Shown here: piece after piece, positions 52,415 to 60,855 of the stretch
Layout of the letters: every line of letters starts with the position of its first letter
Position numbering within the stretch: the stretch's first letter is position 1
DNA from: JANNSX01 sp963741525
GTDB lineage: Bacteria; Pseudomonadota; Alphaproteobacteria; Rhizobiales; Hyphomicrobiaceae
Assembly (NCBI GenBank): GCA_963741525.1
Contig: CAVUIW010000013.1
Span: 1-64,000, forward strand
Direction: 5' to 3'
DNA length: 64,000 nt
Program-made: the position numbers and the translations under genes
The notes under the pieces: generated by a model
Seen by the model: the letters and a program-made list of their open reading frames with translations, nothing else
What the model was told of the DNA's origin: nothing
The model's database searches: none

Positions 52415-53870
52415 TCACAACATCTTCTGGATCGAGTTCGGATCCGGAATCTCGATCTCAGGCGCACCACTCACCGGCACGGTCTGGAACTTGTCGTTTA
52501 TCGCGGCGGCCCATGTCTTGGCGCGCTCGGTCAATTGGCGATCATCCGTCTGCATGCGGCCGCGACTGACCAGGATGCCCATGTCGGCGCCGTAGTAGCG
52601 GTAGTCGCCGCCGGTGTAGACGCGCATGTAGAAGGCCTCGTCCTCGTCCGAGACCAGGAACCAGTCGATCGACTTGCGGACGAGCGCGATCTCGCCCTTG
52701 CGCATCCATGCGCCAGATGCCCGAGGCCGGCGCCTTCGAGATCAGCGACACCTCGTCCTTGGGATATTTGAGGATGAGCTGGCTCCAGTTGTCGAACTCG
52801 CTCCAGCGCTGCTGGATCGCCGGGATGTCGGCCTCATAATCGATGTCCATGAATTCCAACATGTGGAACAGGAACATCGGGCAGCCGCCATAGGTCGAGG
52901 TGATGAGGTTGGTCAGCGGGGAAGCGCCGGAGATGCGCGGGTTGATCTCGCCGAGGTAGACCTCGCGCGTGTCGGTATCGATCAGGAAGTCCATGCAGAA
53001 CGCGCCCTTGTAGCCGACCTCGTAGAGGCGCTTGCCGAGCTTCTGCGCCATCTTGAGGACGGCCTTGCGCTCGCGGCCGTAGCCGGTGGTGAAGGCATCG
53101 TTGCCGCACCAGCCGCCCTTGTAGGGGGTGAGCTCGCCGAAGCCGGTGATGTCGATCTGCATCGGCCCGACGAGCGTGCCGTGGCGCGTCGCGACCGCTT
53201 CCACCGTGCCGGGAAGGTGATTGATGCGCTTCATCACCTTGAGCTCTTCGGCGACGAGCTTGTCCGACCACTTCTTCCAGTCGGCTTCCGACTTGATGAA
53301 GAACGTGGTACGGCCGGAATCGCCATAGGGGGTTTGCACCACGAGATCGTTGCCGAGCTTGGCCTTGGAAGCGATCCTCTTGAGGGCCGCGTAGGACTTC
53401 GCGCGGCCGAGCACGTTGGGCGCGCTCTGAATGCCGGCCTCGTTGCCGAGCTGGGTCGTGACGATCTTGGAATCGATGTGGATCCTGAGCTTGGCCGGCG
53501 GCAGCGCCACCTCGCAGCCGATCTCCTTGGCGAGCCGCTCGCTCTCCTCGTCGAACATGACCATCAGGATCTTGCCGGGCCCGCGCTCCTTGATGCGCTT
53601 GCGGACCTCCTTGTGCTTCAGGAGGTAGTTGTTGACGTCCTCGATGGATTTGAACTCGTGCGGACCGTGCTCGCGCGGCACCGTCACCTTCGGATGCGTG
53701 CCGTCGAAGGAATCGAAGTAGTTGATGTACTCGAACTTGTTGATCCAGCGCCCTAGCCCCAGCAGGTTGAACGGCGTCGGCGAGACGAAATAGATCGGCG
53801 TCTGGTTCTTGCGGAAGAATTTGTAGATTTCCGACAGCGTCTTCAGCTTCGGGCGCTTCGTCGTTTTCAT
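52415..53870 (-). CDS. ATP-grasp family ligase, frameshifted
   Basis: A large ATP-grasp enzyme. KTLSEIYKFFRKNQTPIYFV starts a pre-ATP-grasp domain; VVQTPYGDSGRTTFFI is the nucleotide lid; MDFLIDTDTREVYLGEINPR the magnesium-binding Glu-x-Asn block. The frame is broken at about 52705 (net +1) near IWRMD / RKGEIALVRKSID. Restored length is about 484 aa. It resembles proteins annotated as biotin-carboxylase-like in alphaproteobacteria, but no carboxyltransferase or biotin gene is nearby, so the acceptor is unknown. Confidence 0.72.
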
Positions 53871-53989
53871 GGCATTTCCCCAGGGGCGGGCGTTGCAGGG
53901 CCGCTTTCGCCGCATGATGGCGAACTTCGCTTGCGCTGAAAAGGAAGGCGTGCGAAGCGGCAGCGATATGGTTACCGCGGGAGGAGCAT

Positions 53990-54427
53990 GTGATCCGAAG
54001 CCTTGGACGGATCATCTGGGTTGTGATCGCTTTCGTGCTGGCGGTCATCGCCGGCATCGTGGTGCTGGGCTTCGTCGGTCTCGAACGGCTGACAGCGGCG
54101 ACCGCGGGGCAAACGCAGGCGTCCGGCACGCTCGACCATTGGCTGAACCTGGCCGAGGTCGCGATGGGGCTGACCCAATGGGGCGCGGCACTCTCGATCG
54201 TCCCTGCCATCCTGGCGGTCGTCATCGGTGAGCTCGGCCGCATCCGCTCGCTGGTCTACTGGGTGGCGGCAGGAGGGCTTGCCGCCGTCGCCGTACCCGT
54301 CATGCAAGGCCTGGCCGCCGCTTCGCCGGACCTCGCAATGCCGGCGACCCAGCTCCTGCAGATCCTCGCCACCGCCGGTTTTGCGGCCGGGATTGCCTAT
54401 TGGGCGCTGGCGGGGCGGTCGTCATGA
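53990..54427 (+). CDS. Small integral membrane protein, unknown function
   Basis: 145-aa protein with about four hydrophobic segments (IIWVVIAFVLAVIAGIVVLG, LSIVPAILAVVIGELG, VYWVAAGGLAAVAVPVM and the last, ILATAGFAAGIAYWALAG). It starts at a GTG (53990) preceded by a GGAGGAG site. I do not recognise the family. It is upstream of the phasin-like gene with 104 bases between. Confidence 0.7.
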   Translation: MIRSLGRIIWVVIAFVLAVIAGIVVLGFVGLERLTAATAGQTQASGTLDHWLNLAEVAMGLTQWGAALSIVPAILAVVIGELGRIRSLVYWVAAGGLAAVAVPVMQGLAAASPDLAMPATQLLQILATAGFAAGIAYWALAGRSS

Positions 54428-54435
54428 CGTGGCGG

Positions 54436-54466
54436 GTGCAATGCACAAATTAATGTTGCATTGCAC
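54436..54466. promoter_or_regulatory. Perfect 10-base inverted repeat, candidate operator of phasin-like gene
   Basis: GTGCAATGCA at 54436-54445 and TGCATTGCAC at 54457-54466 are exact complements separated by 11 A/T-rich bases. TGC-rich dyads of this sort are bound by PhaR-type regulators upstream of phasin genes, so the site is a candidate PhaR operator; this is inference. Confidence 0.5.
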
Positions 54467-54531
54467 AATAGATGGTAGAGAATGGGGTCTCCTCGGCCTT
54501 CCCTGCCGAAGGCCATCTAGGAGGCTCCACC

Positions 54532-55095
54532 ATGACCGACGCTCCTAACGATATCTTTCGCGTCTGGACCGACCTGGCGCTGATGGGCGTTCGGGCCTAT
54601 TCGGGCGCGATGCTCAGCGGCCTCGAGTTGGCCTCCAGCATCGTGCAGCCAAAGGCGTCCTTCCCCTCCCCGGCGATCCTGCGCCAGCGCCCGATCGAGA
54701 TCTGGCCGGCGGCCGGCAGCTTCGGCGGTGGCACCAATGCGGTGGCGGCCTGGGCGGAGGTCGCCAACACGATGATGGGCGTGCTCCGCGCGGCCCGCAT
54801 GCCCGGTCCGATGTTCAATCCCTTCGCTTGGATGATGCCGCAGCCGGCGCCTTCGCTGATGCCGCCCTGGCTCGCTGGTGCGATGTCGCCCGCAGCCTTC
54901 GCGCCGATGGCGATGTGGGGCCGCGCCTTGGGCATGCCCGGGACCATGCCCGGCTTCGGCTGGCCGATGCCGGGGCTCGGTATGCCGTTCGCGCCGTTCC
55001 CTGGCCTGGCAGACTCGTTCCGGATGCTCGGAATGATGGCGCCGATGATCGAGGCCTTCACACCCAAGCCCCAGCGCCGCTCGTCCTACCATTGA
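54532..55095 (+). CDS. Met/Pro-rich phasin-like protein
   Basis: 187-aa protein (start at 54532 with AGGAGG 8 bases upstream). The N-terminal third (NDIFRVWTDLALMGVRAYSG) is an amphipathic helix, the rest is unusually rich in Met, Pro, Gly and Phe (MPGFGWPMPGLGMPFAPFPG). This composition fits a polyhydroxyalkanoate granule or lipid-associated protein, but no clear Phasin_2 motif is seen, so the name is provisional. The TGC-rich inverted repeat upstream supports regulation by polymer status. Confidence 0.6.
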   Translation: MTDAPNDIFRVWTDLALMGVRAYSGAMLSGLELASSIVQPKASFPSPAILRQRPIEIWPAAGSFGGGTNAVAAWAEVANTMMGVLRAARMPGPMFNPFAWMMPQPAPSLMPPWLAGAMSPAAFAPMAMWGRALGMPGTMPGFGWPMPGLGMPFAPFPGLADSFRMLGMMAPMIEAFTPKPQRRSSYH

Positions 55096-55108
55096 GTTTG
55101 CCGCTCGC

Positions 55109-55137
55109 TTGCCCTGTCCCGATGCCGCCGCCTATAA
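55109..55137 (+). promoter_or_regulatory. Candidate sigma-70 promoter of argG
   Basis: TTGCCC at 55109-55114 and CTATAA at 55132-55137 are 17 bases apart. Transcription would begin near 55144, leaving a short leader of about 23 bases before the argG ATG. Confidence 0.4.
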
Positions 55138-55166
55138 CGCGGGCGAGTTTGCGTCAGGACATCCCC

Positions 55167-56390
55167 ATGCCGAAATCAAAATCGATCAAGAAGGTCGTGC
55201 TCGCCTATTCGGGCGGCCTCGACACCTCCATCATTCTGAAGTGGCTGCAGACCGAATACGATGCGGAGGTCGTGACCTTCACGGCCGACCTCGGTCAGGG
55301 CGGCGAGCTCGAGCCGGCGCGCAAGAAGGCCGAGCTCCTCGGCATCAAGAAAAAGAACATCTATGTCGAGGACGTGCGCGAGGAGTTCGTGCGCGACTTC
55401 GTCTACCCGATGTTCCGCGCCAACGCGCTCTACGAGGGCGTCTATCTGCTCGGCACCTCGATCGCGCGGCCGCTGATCGCCAAGCGCCTCATCGAGATCG
55501 CGCGCGAGACCGGCGCCGATGCAGTGGCCCATGGCGCCACCGGCAAGGGCAACGACCAGGTCCGATTCGAACTCACCGCCTATGCGCTCAACCCCAACAT
55601 CAAGATCATCGCGCCCTGGCGCGAGTGGGACTTCAAATCGCGCGAGCAGCTCATCGCGTTCGCCGAAGAGCACCAGATCCCGATCGCCAAGGACAAGCGC
55701 GGCGAGGCGCCGTTCTCGGTCGATGCGAATTTGCTGCACTCTTCCTCGGAAGGCAAAGTGCTCGAGGACCCGGACGTCGAGCCGCCGCCCTATGTGTTCC
55801 AGCGCACGATCGCGCCGGAGGATGCGCCCGACAAGGCGACAACGGTCCGCATTGGTTTCGAGAAGGGCGATGCCGTTTCCGTCAACGGCAAGAAGCTCTC
55901 GCCGGCTACGCTGCTCACCAAGCTCAACGAGCTCGGCCACGACAACGGCATCGGCCGCATCGACCTCGTCGAGAACCGCTTCGTCGGCATGAAGTCGCGC
56001 GGCATCTACGAGACCCCCGGCGGCACCATCCTGCATGTCGCGCATCGCGCCATCGAGAGCCTGACGCTTGATCGCGGCGCGGCGCACCTCAAGGACGAGC
56101 TGATGCCGCGCTACGCCGAGCTCGTCTATTACGGCTTCTGGTACGCGCCCGAGCGGCTGATGCTGCAGGCGCTCATCGACAAGAGCCAGGAGCATGTCGA
56201 GGGCGAGGTGCGTCTGAAACTCTACAAGGGCAACGTCATCGTAACGGGGCGCAAGAGTCCGAAATCCCTCTACTCCGCCCAGCTCGTCACCTTCGAGGAC
56301 GACCGCGGGGCCTATGATCAGAAGGACGCCGAAGGGTTCATCCGGCTGAATGCGTTGAGGTTGAGGACGTTGGGGAAGCGGGGGGGGTAG
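55167..56390 (+). CDS. argG: Argininosuccinate synthase
   Basis: 407-aa enzyme of arginine biosynthesis that joins citrulline and aspartate with ATP. The N-terminal P-loop VLAYSGGLDTSIILKWL is diagnostic; YLLGTSIARPLIAKRLIEIA and VAHGATGKGNDQVRFELTAY follow as expected. The length is typical of alphaproteobacteria. The start at 55167 (MPKSKSIKKV) is right after the promoter. A pseudogene lies convergent 3 bases beyond the stop. Confidence 0.96.
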   Translation: MPKSKSIKKVVLAYSGGLDTSIILKWLQTEYDAEVVTFTADLGQGGELEPARKKAELLGIKKKNIYVEDVREEFVRDFVYPMFRANALYEGVYLLGTSIARPLIAKRLIEIARETGADAVAHGATGKGNDQVRFELTAYALNPNIKIIAPWREWDFKSREQLIAFAEEHQIPIAKDKRGEAPFSVDANLLHSSSEGKVLEDPDVEPPPYVFQRTIAPEDAPDKATTVRIGFEKGDAVSVNGKKLSPATLLTKLNELGHDNGIGRIDLVENRFVGMKSRGIYETPGGTILHVAHRAIESLTLDRGAAHLKDELMPRYAELVYYGFWYAPERLMLQALIDKSQEHVEGEVRLKLYKGNVIVTGRKSPKSLYSAQLVTFEDDRGAYDQKDAEGFIRLNALRLRTLGKRGG

Positions 56391-56393
56391 AAT

Positions 56394-56905
56394 TCACGCC
56401 TCCACCATCTTCCCCGCTGGGATCTGAATTTCAGCGGCTTCTCGGTCGCGGGCTTGGCGGAGGGCGCGTTGTAGGGCTTCGACTTCACGTTGAGGCCGTC
56501 GAGCTTCCAGCCGGTGCCCTCGCGGACATAGGCGAGCTGGAACAGCAGCAGGCCGTCGGGAAGCTCGTACATGCCCTGGATCGCGAGCCGGCCATCCTTG
56601 CCGATGGCGGGCGCCGCGAGGAAAACCGGGCTCCGGCCAGCCAGCGGGTCGCCGGTGATCTCGACGGCGAAGAAGGCCTTGAAGGCCTCGTTGACCTGCT
56701 CGGGCGGTGTAGATTTGCGGAAGTTGAGCGACGCAACCGAGCCAAGGACCCGGAAGTCCTTCTGCCGGATGCCCTCGATGAAGGTGCGCATGACCGTGTC
56801 GGCCAGCTCGACGGAAACCGGGGTTGGGGGGGGGGTGGGGGCGTGAGGAAGTCGAGGCACCGGCGAGCCGGCGACGAGGGCGAGGATTGTGGTGAGCTTC
56901 TTCAT
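56394..56905 (-). pseudogene. Degraded duplicate of the gene at 57628-58203
   Basis: Begins MKKLTTILALVAG like its intact copy, but the segment after the signal peptide is shortened and in shifted frames through a poly-C/poly-G stretch (near 56820-56840), and the C-terminus is one base out of frame (about 56430) so that the natural ending PAGKMVEA is only found in another frame with a TGA at 56394-56396. The central part (VMRTFIEGIRQKDFRVLGS ... GLNVKS) is nearly identical to the second copy, and about 180 bases are identical, which suggests recent duplication or gene conversion. Confidence 0.75.
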
Positions 56906-56943
56906 GGCGGCCTCCTGGACTGGACTGAGGTGAACGGGCCTGT

Positions 56944-57217
56944 TTCGGTGGAGACCGTCTCGCGATAGGCGACGCGCGGCTGGCCGATGTTCGCAGGGAT
57001 GCCGTGCTTGTTGTTGATCTCGTCGACGAAGTGATCGAGCGATAGCTCGCTCACACCGTTGAGGATGAGCTGGCCGGACTCTGGCATCGGTATGAAACGA
57101 GACTGGCGCATTTCCTGCCGTCATCTCCGCCAACGCAACGAGAAGCCGCTCGCGATCGGCTGGCAGTTTCGCCTCGATGGCGATCTCGATGAGGCTGATG
57201 AAACCAGGGGTAGGCAT
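56944..57217 (-). pseudogene. Elongation factor G-like domain III fragment
   Basis: About 90 codons align with the middle of EF-G: IEIAIEAKLPADRERLLVAL, then one frame over SGQLILNGVSELSLDHFVDE and PANIGQPRVAYRETVSTE. There is no GTPase domain or domain IV/V nearby. It abuts the duplicated unit at the sequence GCCTGTTTCGG, the same junction that borders the second copy near 58240. It is best read as a remnant carried in by a duplication or recombination event. Confidence 0.75.
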
Positions 57218-57627
57218 GAGTTATGGTGCTCGAGAAGCCACGACGGGGATTACAAGTAGCAAATCTCGGACACGAGTTGGACTATCCCATTAGAAAAGTG
57301 AACACTCCGCAACGGGTATTGATGGAAATCGCAGCCCCCCACACGTCACGGCCGCGAAGGCGGCCGCCTAGCCATGTTGGGCTAGGCGGGGTGTCACGGC
57401 CAGCTCTCGGGCCGTCGAGCAATGCGATTTTGGGTGTGCCCGAGGTACAACGAGTGTGCCGTTCAGTGGTTCGTCTGGGCGGCCGCCTTCGCGGCCGTGA
57501 CGGTGGGGTGGGTTCTGGGGCCCATCAAGGGCACATAGCGAGGGGGCTAGCTCAGGCAAGATGCATTCTGGGTGGCAATCCATCGGGCCTAGCCCCTTGA
57601 GAAAGCGTGGCCTGACTTCACCCCCCC
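57218..57627. other. Non-coding region with a MITE-like inverted repeat
   Basis: 410 bases without a gene. It contains a perfect 23-base terminal inverted repeat (57346-57368 and 57478-57500), an inner TAGCC ATGTT GGCTA hairpin, and a GGGGCTAG ... CTAGCCCC pair at 57543-57598. Confidence 0.6.
57346..57500. repeat. Short element with 23-base perfect terminal inverted repeats
   Basis: The arms begin TCACGGCCGCGAAGG and are exact over 23 bases; the enclosed 109 bases have no reading frame. Size and structure are MITE-like, but no target-site duplication is certain. Confidence 0.55.
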
Positions 57628-58203
57628 TCACGCCTCCACCATCTTCCCCGCCGGGATCTTGAACTTGAGCGGCTTTTCGGTCGCGGGCTTGGCGGAGGGG
57701 GCGTTGTAGGGCTGCGACTTCACGTTGAGGCCGTCGAGCTTCCAGCCGGTGCCCTCGCGGACATAGGCGAGCTGGAACAGCAGCAGGCCGTCGGGAAGCT
57801 CGTACATGCCCTGGATCGCGAGCCGGCCATCCTTGCCGATGGCGGGCGCCGCGAGGAAAACCGGGCTCCGGCCGGCCAGCGGGTCGCCGGTGATCTCGAC
57901 GGCGAAGAAGGCCTTGAAGGCCTCGTTGACCTGCTCGGGCGTGTAGGAATTGCGAAAGTTGAGCGAGGCGATTGAGCCGAGGACGCGGAAATCTTTCTGC
58001 CGGATGCCCTCGATGAAGGTCCGCATCGCGGTATCGGTGAGCTCGACGGCAATCGTCTCGAAATCGGCGGCGGCCGGGGCAGCAAGCGCGGTATCACCCT
58101 GCTTGGGCGGCGCCGGGGGCTGGGCCGGCGTACCCGCCAGGACACAAGTCGAGGCACCGGCGAGCCCGGCGACGAGGGCGAGGATTGTGGTGAGCTTCTT
58201 CAT
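57628..58203 (-). CDS. Exported protein of unknown function
   Basis: 191-aa protein with an N-terminal signal sequence (MKKLTTILALVAGLAGASTCVLA), a Pro/Ala-rich linker, and a globular domain (VELTDTAMRTFIEGIRQKDF to WKLDGLNVKSQPY) ending PAGKMVEA. The domain has the look of small NTF2/DUF4864-like periplasmic proteins, but I cannot assign a family. A strong ribosome site (GGGAGGCC) precedes the start. A second, broken copy is at 56394-56905. Confidence 0.72.
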   Translation of the reverse strand: MKKLTTILALVAGLAGASTCVLAGTPAQPPAPPKQGDTALAAPAAADFETIAVELTDTAMRTFIEGIRQKDFRVLGSIASLNFRNSYTPEQVNEAFKAFFAVEITGDPLAGRSPVFLAAPAIGKDGRLAIQGMYELPDGLLLFQLAYVREGTGWKLDGLNVKSQPYNAPSAKPATEKPLKFKIPAGKMVEA

Positions 58204-58430
58204 GGCGGCCTCCCTGGACTGGACTGAGGTGAACGGGCCTGTTTCGGCTTCTGTTGACCCAAAGATGGCCCGCCCCGCCGCCTGCCGATGTTACCGGCGT
58301 AACGGATGCCCGCCTTTTTTTCCTCCTTTGGTCCCAGAACCTTGGCGGCACACCGCCCCGATCGCGGTCCGGTGCCGTTGAAAAGCGCCCGCCGGCCACC
58401 CAATTAGCAAACTGTCAGCTAGACGGATCA

Positions 58431-58459
58431 GGGCTCGCCGGTGGGGACCGGAGAGGCCC
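58431..58459 (+). promoter_or_regulatory. Hairpin enclosing the ribosome site of the terC gene
   Basis: GGGC (58431-58434) can pair with GCCC (58456-58459) and CCGGT with ACCGG around a GGGG loop; the purine-rich ribosome site GGAGAGG lies in the 3' part, right before the ATG at 58460. Such a structure could limit initiation and be opened by temperature, a ligand or a ribosome upstream. Not a match to any riboswitch I can name. Confidence 0.4.
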
Positions 58460-59560
58460 ATGGCATTTACTATTGGGGCGATCATGGATGTCGTGACGGC
58501 GGCCGTCGAGCTGCCATGGCTAGGAATGCCGGTATGGATCTGGGCCGGCTTTATCGGCGTCGTCATCGCGCTTCTGGCTTTCGACCTCGGCGTCCTGCAC
58601 GGTAAGCCGCATGAGATCACGGTGCGCGAGAGCATGGTGATGTCGTCGATCTTCATTGGCCTCGGCTGGCTGTTCTCCGTTGTCGTCTGGTACATCTATT
58701 TCAATGCTGAGGCTCCGGCGCTACTCGACCCCCAACTTGCCGGGATCGCCGATCCGGCTAGTCGCGCCTGGACAGCCGCCGAGCTTTACCTGACGGGTCT
58801 TCTCGTCGAGCAGAGCCTCTCCATCGACAACATCTTCGTCATTTCGCTGGTCTTCAGCTATTTCGCCGTGCCGCGGCGCTATCAGCATCGCGTGTTGTTC
58901 TGGGGCATCCTCGGCGTCATCGTCATGCGCGGCATCATGATCGCCGGCGGCGCGGCGCTGCTCGCGAATTTCCACTGGGTGCTCTACGTCTTCGGCGCCT
59001 TCCTGCTCTTCACCGGCATAAAGATGCTGCTGATGGTCGGTGATGAGCCCGACATCGCCAACAACGTTTTGCTGAAGGTCCTCAAGAAGCGCATGCGGGT
59101 GACCGACGAGCTGCACGAGGAACGCTTCTTCGTGATGGCGCCGGACAAAAAGACCGGCAAGCTCGTCCGTCATGCGACGCCGCTGTTCCTGGCGCTCGCC
59201 GTCATCGAGTTCATCGACCTGGTTTTCGCGGTCGATTCGGTACCGGCCGTATTCGCGATCACGCAAGAGCCGTTCATCGTCTACACGTCGAACATCTTCG
59301 CGATCCTGGGGTTGCGCTCGCTCTACTTCGCACTGGCCGCCATGGTGCATCGCTTCCACTATCTGAAGTATGCGCTGGCGCTCGTGCTGGTCTTCATCGG
59401 CGCCAAGATCTTTCTGTCGGGCTGGCTCGGCAAGTTTCCCTCCGAGCTGAGCCTCGGCATCACGCTGGCACTGCTGGTGGGCGGCATCCTGTTCTCGCTG
59501 TGGCGGACGAAGGTCGACGCTGGCCAGACCGGCGATAACGCGAAGTCGACGAGCCAGTAA
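58460..59560 (+). CDS. TerC family integral membrane protein
   Basis: 366-aa membrane protein, about nine hydrophobic segments. The TerC (Alx/YgdQ) acidic motifs are LLAFDLGVLHGKPHE, LLVEQSLSIDNIFV and FIDLVFAVDSVPAVFAIT. TerC proteins are linked to tellurite resistance, alkaline stress and manganese export to the secretion machinery. The ATG at 58460 is used; 58487 is an alternative. It is separated by 16 bases from the next gene on the same strand. Confidence 0.9.
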   Translation: MAFTIGAIMDVVTAAVELPWLGMPVWIWAGFIGVVIALLAFDLGVLHGKPHEITVRESMVMSSIFIGLGWLFSVVVWYIYFNAEAPALLDPQLAGIADPASRAWTAAELYLTGLLVEQSLSIDNIFVISLVFSYFAVPRRYQHRVLFWGILGVIVMRGIMIAGGAALLANFHWVLYVFGAFLLFTGIKMLLMVGDEPDIANNVLLKVLKKRMRVTDELHEERFFVMAPDKKTGKLVRHATPLFLALAVIEFIDLVFAVDSVPAVFAITQEPFIVYTSNIFAILGLRSLYFALAAMVHRFHYLKYALALVLVFIGAKIFLSGWLGKFPSELSLGITLALLVGGILFSLWRTKVDAGQTGDNAKSTSQ

Positions 59561-59576
59561 GCCGAGGAGTCAGCCA

Positions 59577-60201
59577 TTGCCTTTGAAAAACCGCGTGGCA
59601 CCGACGGGCGAGTTGATGGCGGTCGCCGCGCGCGGCCTGATGATGGGCAACCGCGGTGGCCAGTTCCACAGGCCTGATCAAACGCTCGACAAGCGCCGCT
59701 GGGCGAGCCGCGCCTGGATCGCCTGTCTGCTCGAATGGAAGGGCCGGCACGAGGAGATCTGGGTCGACCGGCACTATACGCAGCTGTTCTTCCTCGATGA
59801 GGCGACCGCGCTGGCGGCAGGGCATCGCCCCTGCGCCCTCTGCCGGCGTGCGGATTACAAGCGGTTTGCTGCGCTATGGGCCGAGGCGAAGGGGCTCCCG
59901 GCGCCACCCCGCGCGCCCGCGATGGACGACGTGCTGCATTCGGAGCGCTGGGCGAGCCGGGATGGCGCGCCACCATCGGCAGTCTTAGCCGGGGACCTGC
60001 CCGACGGTGCCTTTGTTCTCTGCGAAGACGCGCCACAACTGGCGCATGGCGGATATCTCTGGACTTGGACGGTCGACGGCTATCAACGGGGACCCGAACA
60101 TCGATCGCACCGCGCGGTACCGGCTCGTCACGCCGCCATCGATCCTGGCGGTGCTCAGTGCCGGCTACCGCCCGATGCTGCATCCGAGCGTTTCGGCTTG
60201 A
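59577..60201 (+). CDS. Conserved hypothetical protein, frameshifted near C-terminus
   Basis: TTG start at 59577 with CGAGGAGT upstream. The main part (MPLKNRVAPTGELMAVAARG, then CALCRRADYKRF with a Cys-x2-Cys pair) is clear. Near 60084 one extra base shifts the frame; without it the protein ends NGDPNIDRTARYRLVTPPSI and then LAVLSAGYRPMLHPSVSA, total about 207 aa. The in-frame alternative reads into the following R3 repeat. The function is unknown. Confidence 0.7.
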
Positions 60202-60202
60202 A

Positions 60203-60245
60203 GCACGTTCTGCCGCGAACCGGTGTCCACTTCGCCTGAACGTGC
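60203..60245 (+). repeat. Palindromic repeat R3, copy after hypothetical gene
   Basis: GCACGTTCTGCCGCGAACCG ... TTCGCCTGAACGTGC, starting directly after the stop of the upstream gene and ending 7 bases before the end of the convergent J-domain gene. Likely a shared terminator-like hairpin. Confidence 0.85.
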
Positions 60246-60251
60246 TTTGCT

Positions 60252-60776
60252 TTAGTGAGCAGTCCGGCGCGTCTGCGGCGGAGCGGCGGGCGCAAAGGCG
60301 CGGACCTCGTCCTGCAGCATGGCGTAGGCGAGGTTCAGCCGGCGCGACATGGCGGAGACATAGTCGGCCATTTCCTGGGGAAGGGAGGACGCAGCAAAGC
60401 GATCCGGGTGATAGGCCTTGGCGAGCCGGTGATAGGCGGACTTTATTTCATCGAGGCTCGCGCCGCGCTCAACGCGGAGCACCTGGTAGGCATCGAGGCT
60501 CTCGGCCTGCTGGAGGTTACGATCGAGCTGGTCGGTCTTGGGCGGGTCGAAGGTCGTGACGGTCGCGATCCGGCCCTTCGAGAGCAGGGTTTTTTCCCCG
60601 CTGAGCGCGTGGAACTCGATGAAGGCGGCGGGACCATTGAGTTCCTCGGCGAGGCTCTTCGTCACCGAGACATTGATCCGGCCCTTGACGACGCTGCCGT
60701 CGCTGAGCGTCGCCTGGACCAGATGGCCCTTGCGCTGGGCTTCTCCCTGATGCTCGATCCGGTTGCGCTCGAACAT
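60252..60776 (-). CDS. J-domain protein with N-terminal beta domain
   Basis: 174-aa protein. Residues 1-85 or so (MFERNRIEHQGEAQRKGHLV) form a beta-rich domain with VQATLSDGSVVKGRINVSVT; the C-terminal 70 residues are a J-domain with YHRLAKAYHPDRFAA, including the HPD motif that stimulates Hsp70 (DnaK). The layout (J-domain last, no Gly/Phe or zinc region) is atypical. The neighbouring gene at 60856 has the same plan, so they are a tandem pair. Confidence 0.82.
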   Translation of the reverse strand: MFERNRIEHQGEAQRKGHLVQATLSDGSVVKGRINVSVTKSLAEELNGPAAFIEFHALSGEKTLLSKGRIATVTTFDPPKTDQLDRNLQQAESLDAYQVLRVERGASLDEIKSAYHRLAKAYHPDRFAASSLPQEMADYVSAMSRRLNLAYAMLQDEVRAFAPAAPPQTRRTAH

Positions 60777-60855
60777 GTGGACGGCCTCCTGTCTCGATCT
60801 GGGACAGCCTTTGGGCCATCCGCGGGTCGAGGTGCAGGAAGCGTGCTGGAAAGTG

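Noticed and set aside
57346..57500. Insertion sequence
   Set aside because: The interior is 109 bases and cannot code for a transposase; at most a MITE-like remnant.
58300..58459. yybP-ykoY manganese riboswitch upstream of terC
   Set aside because: I could not find the conserved loop sequences of that class; only a short hairpin over the ribosome site is supported.
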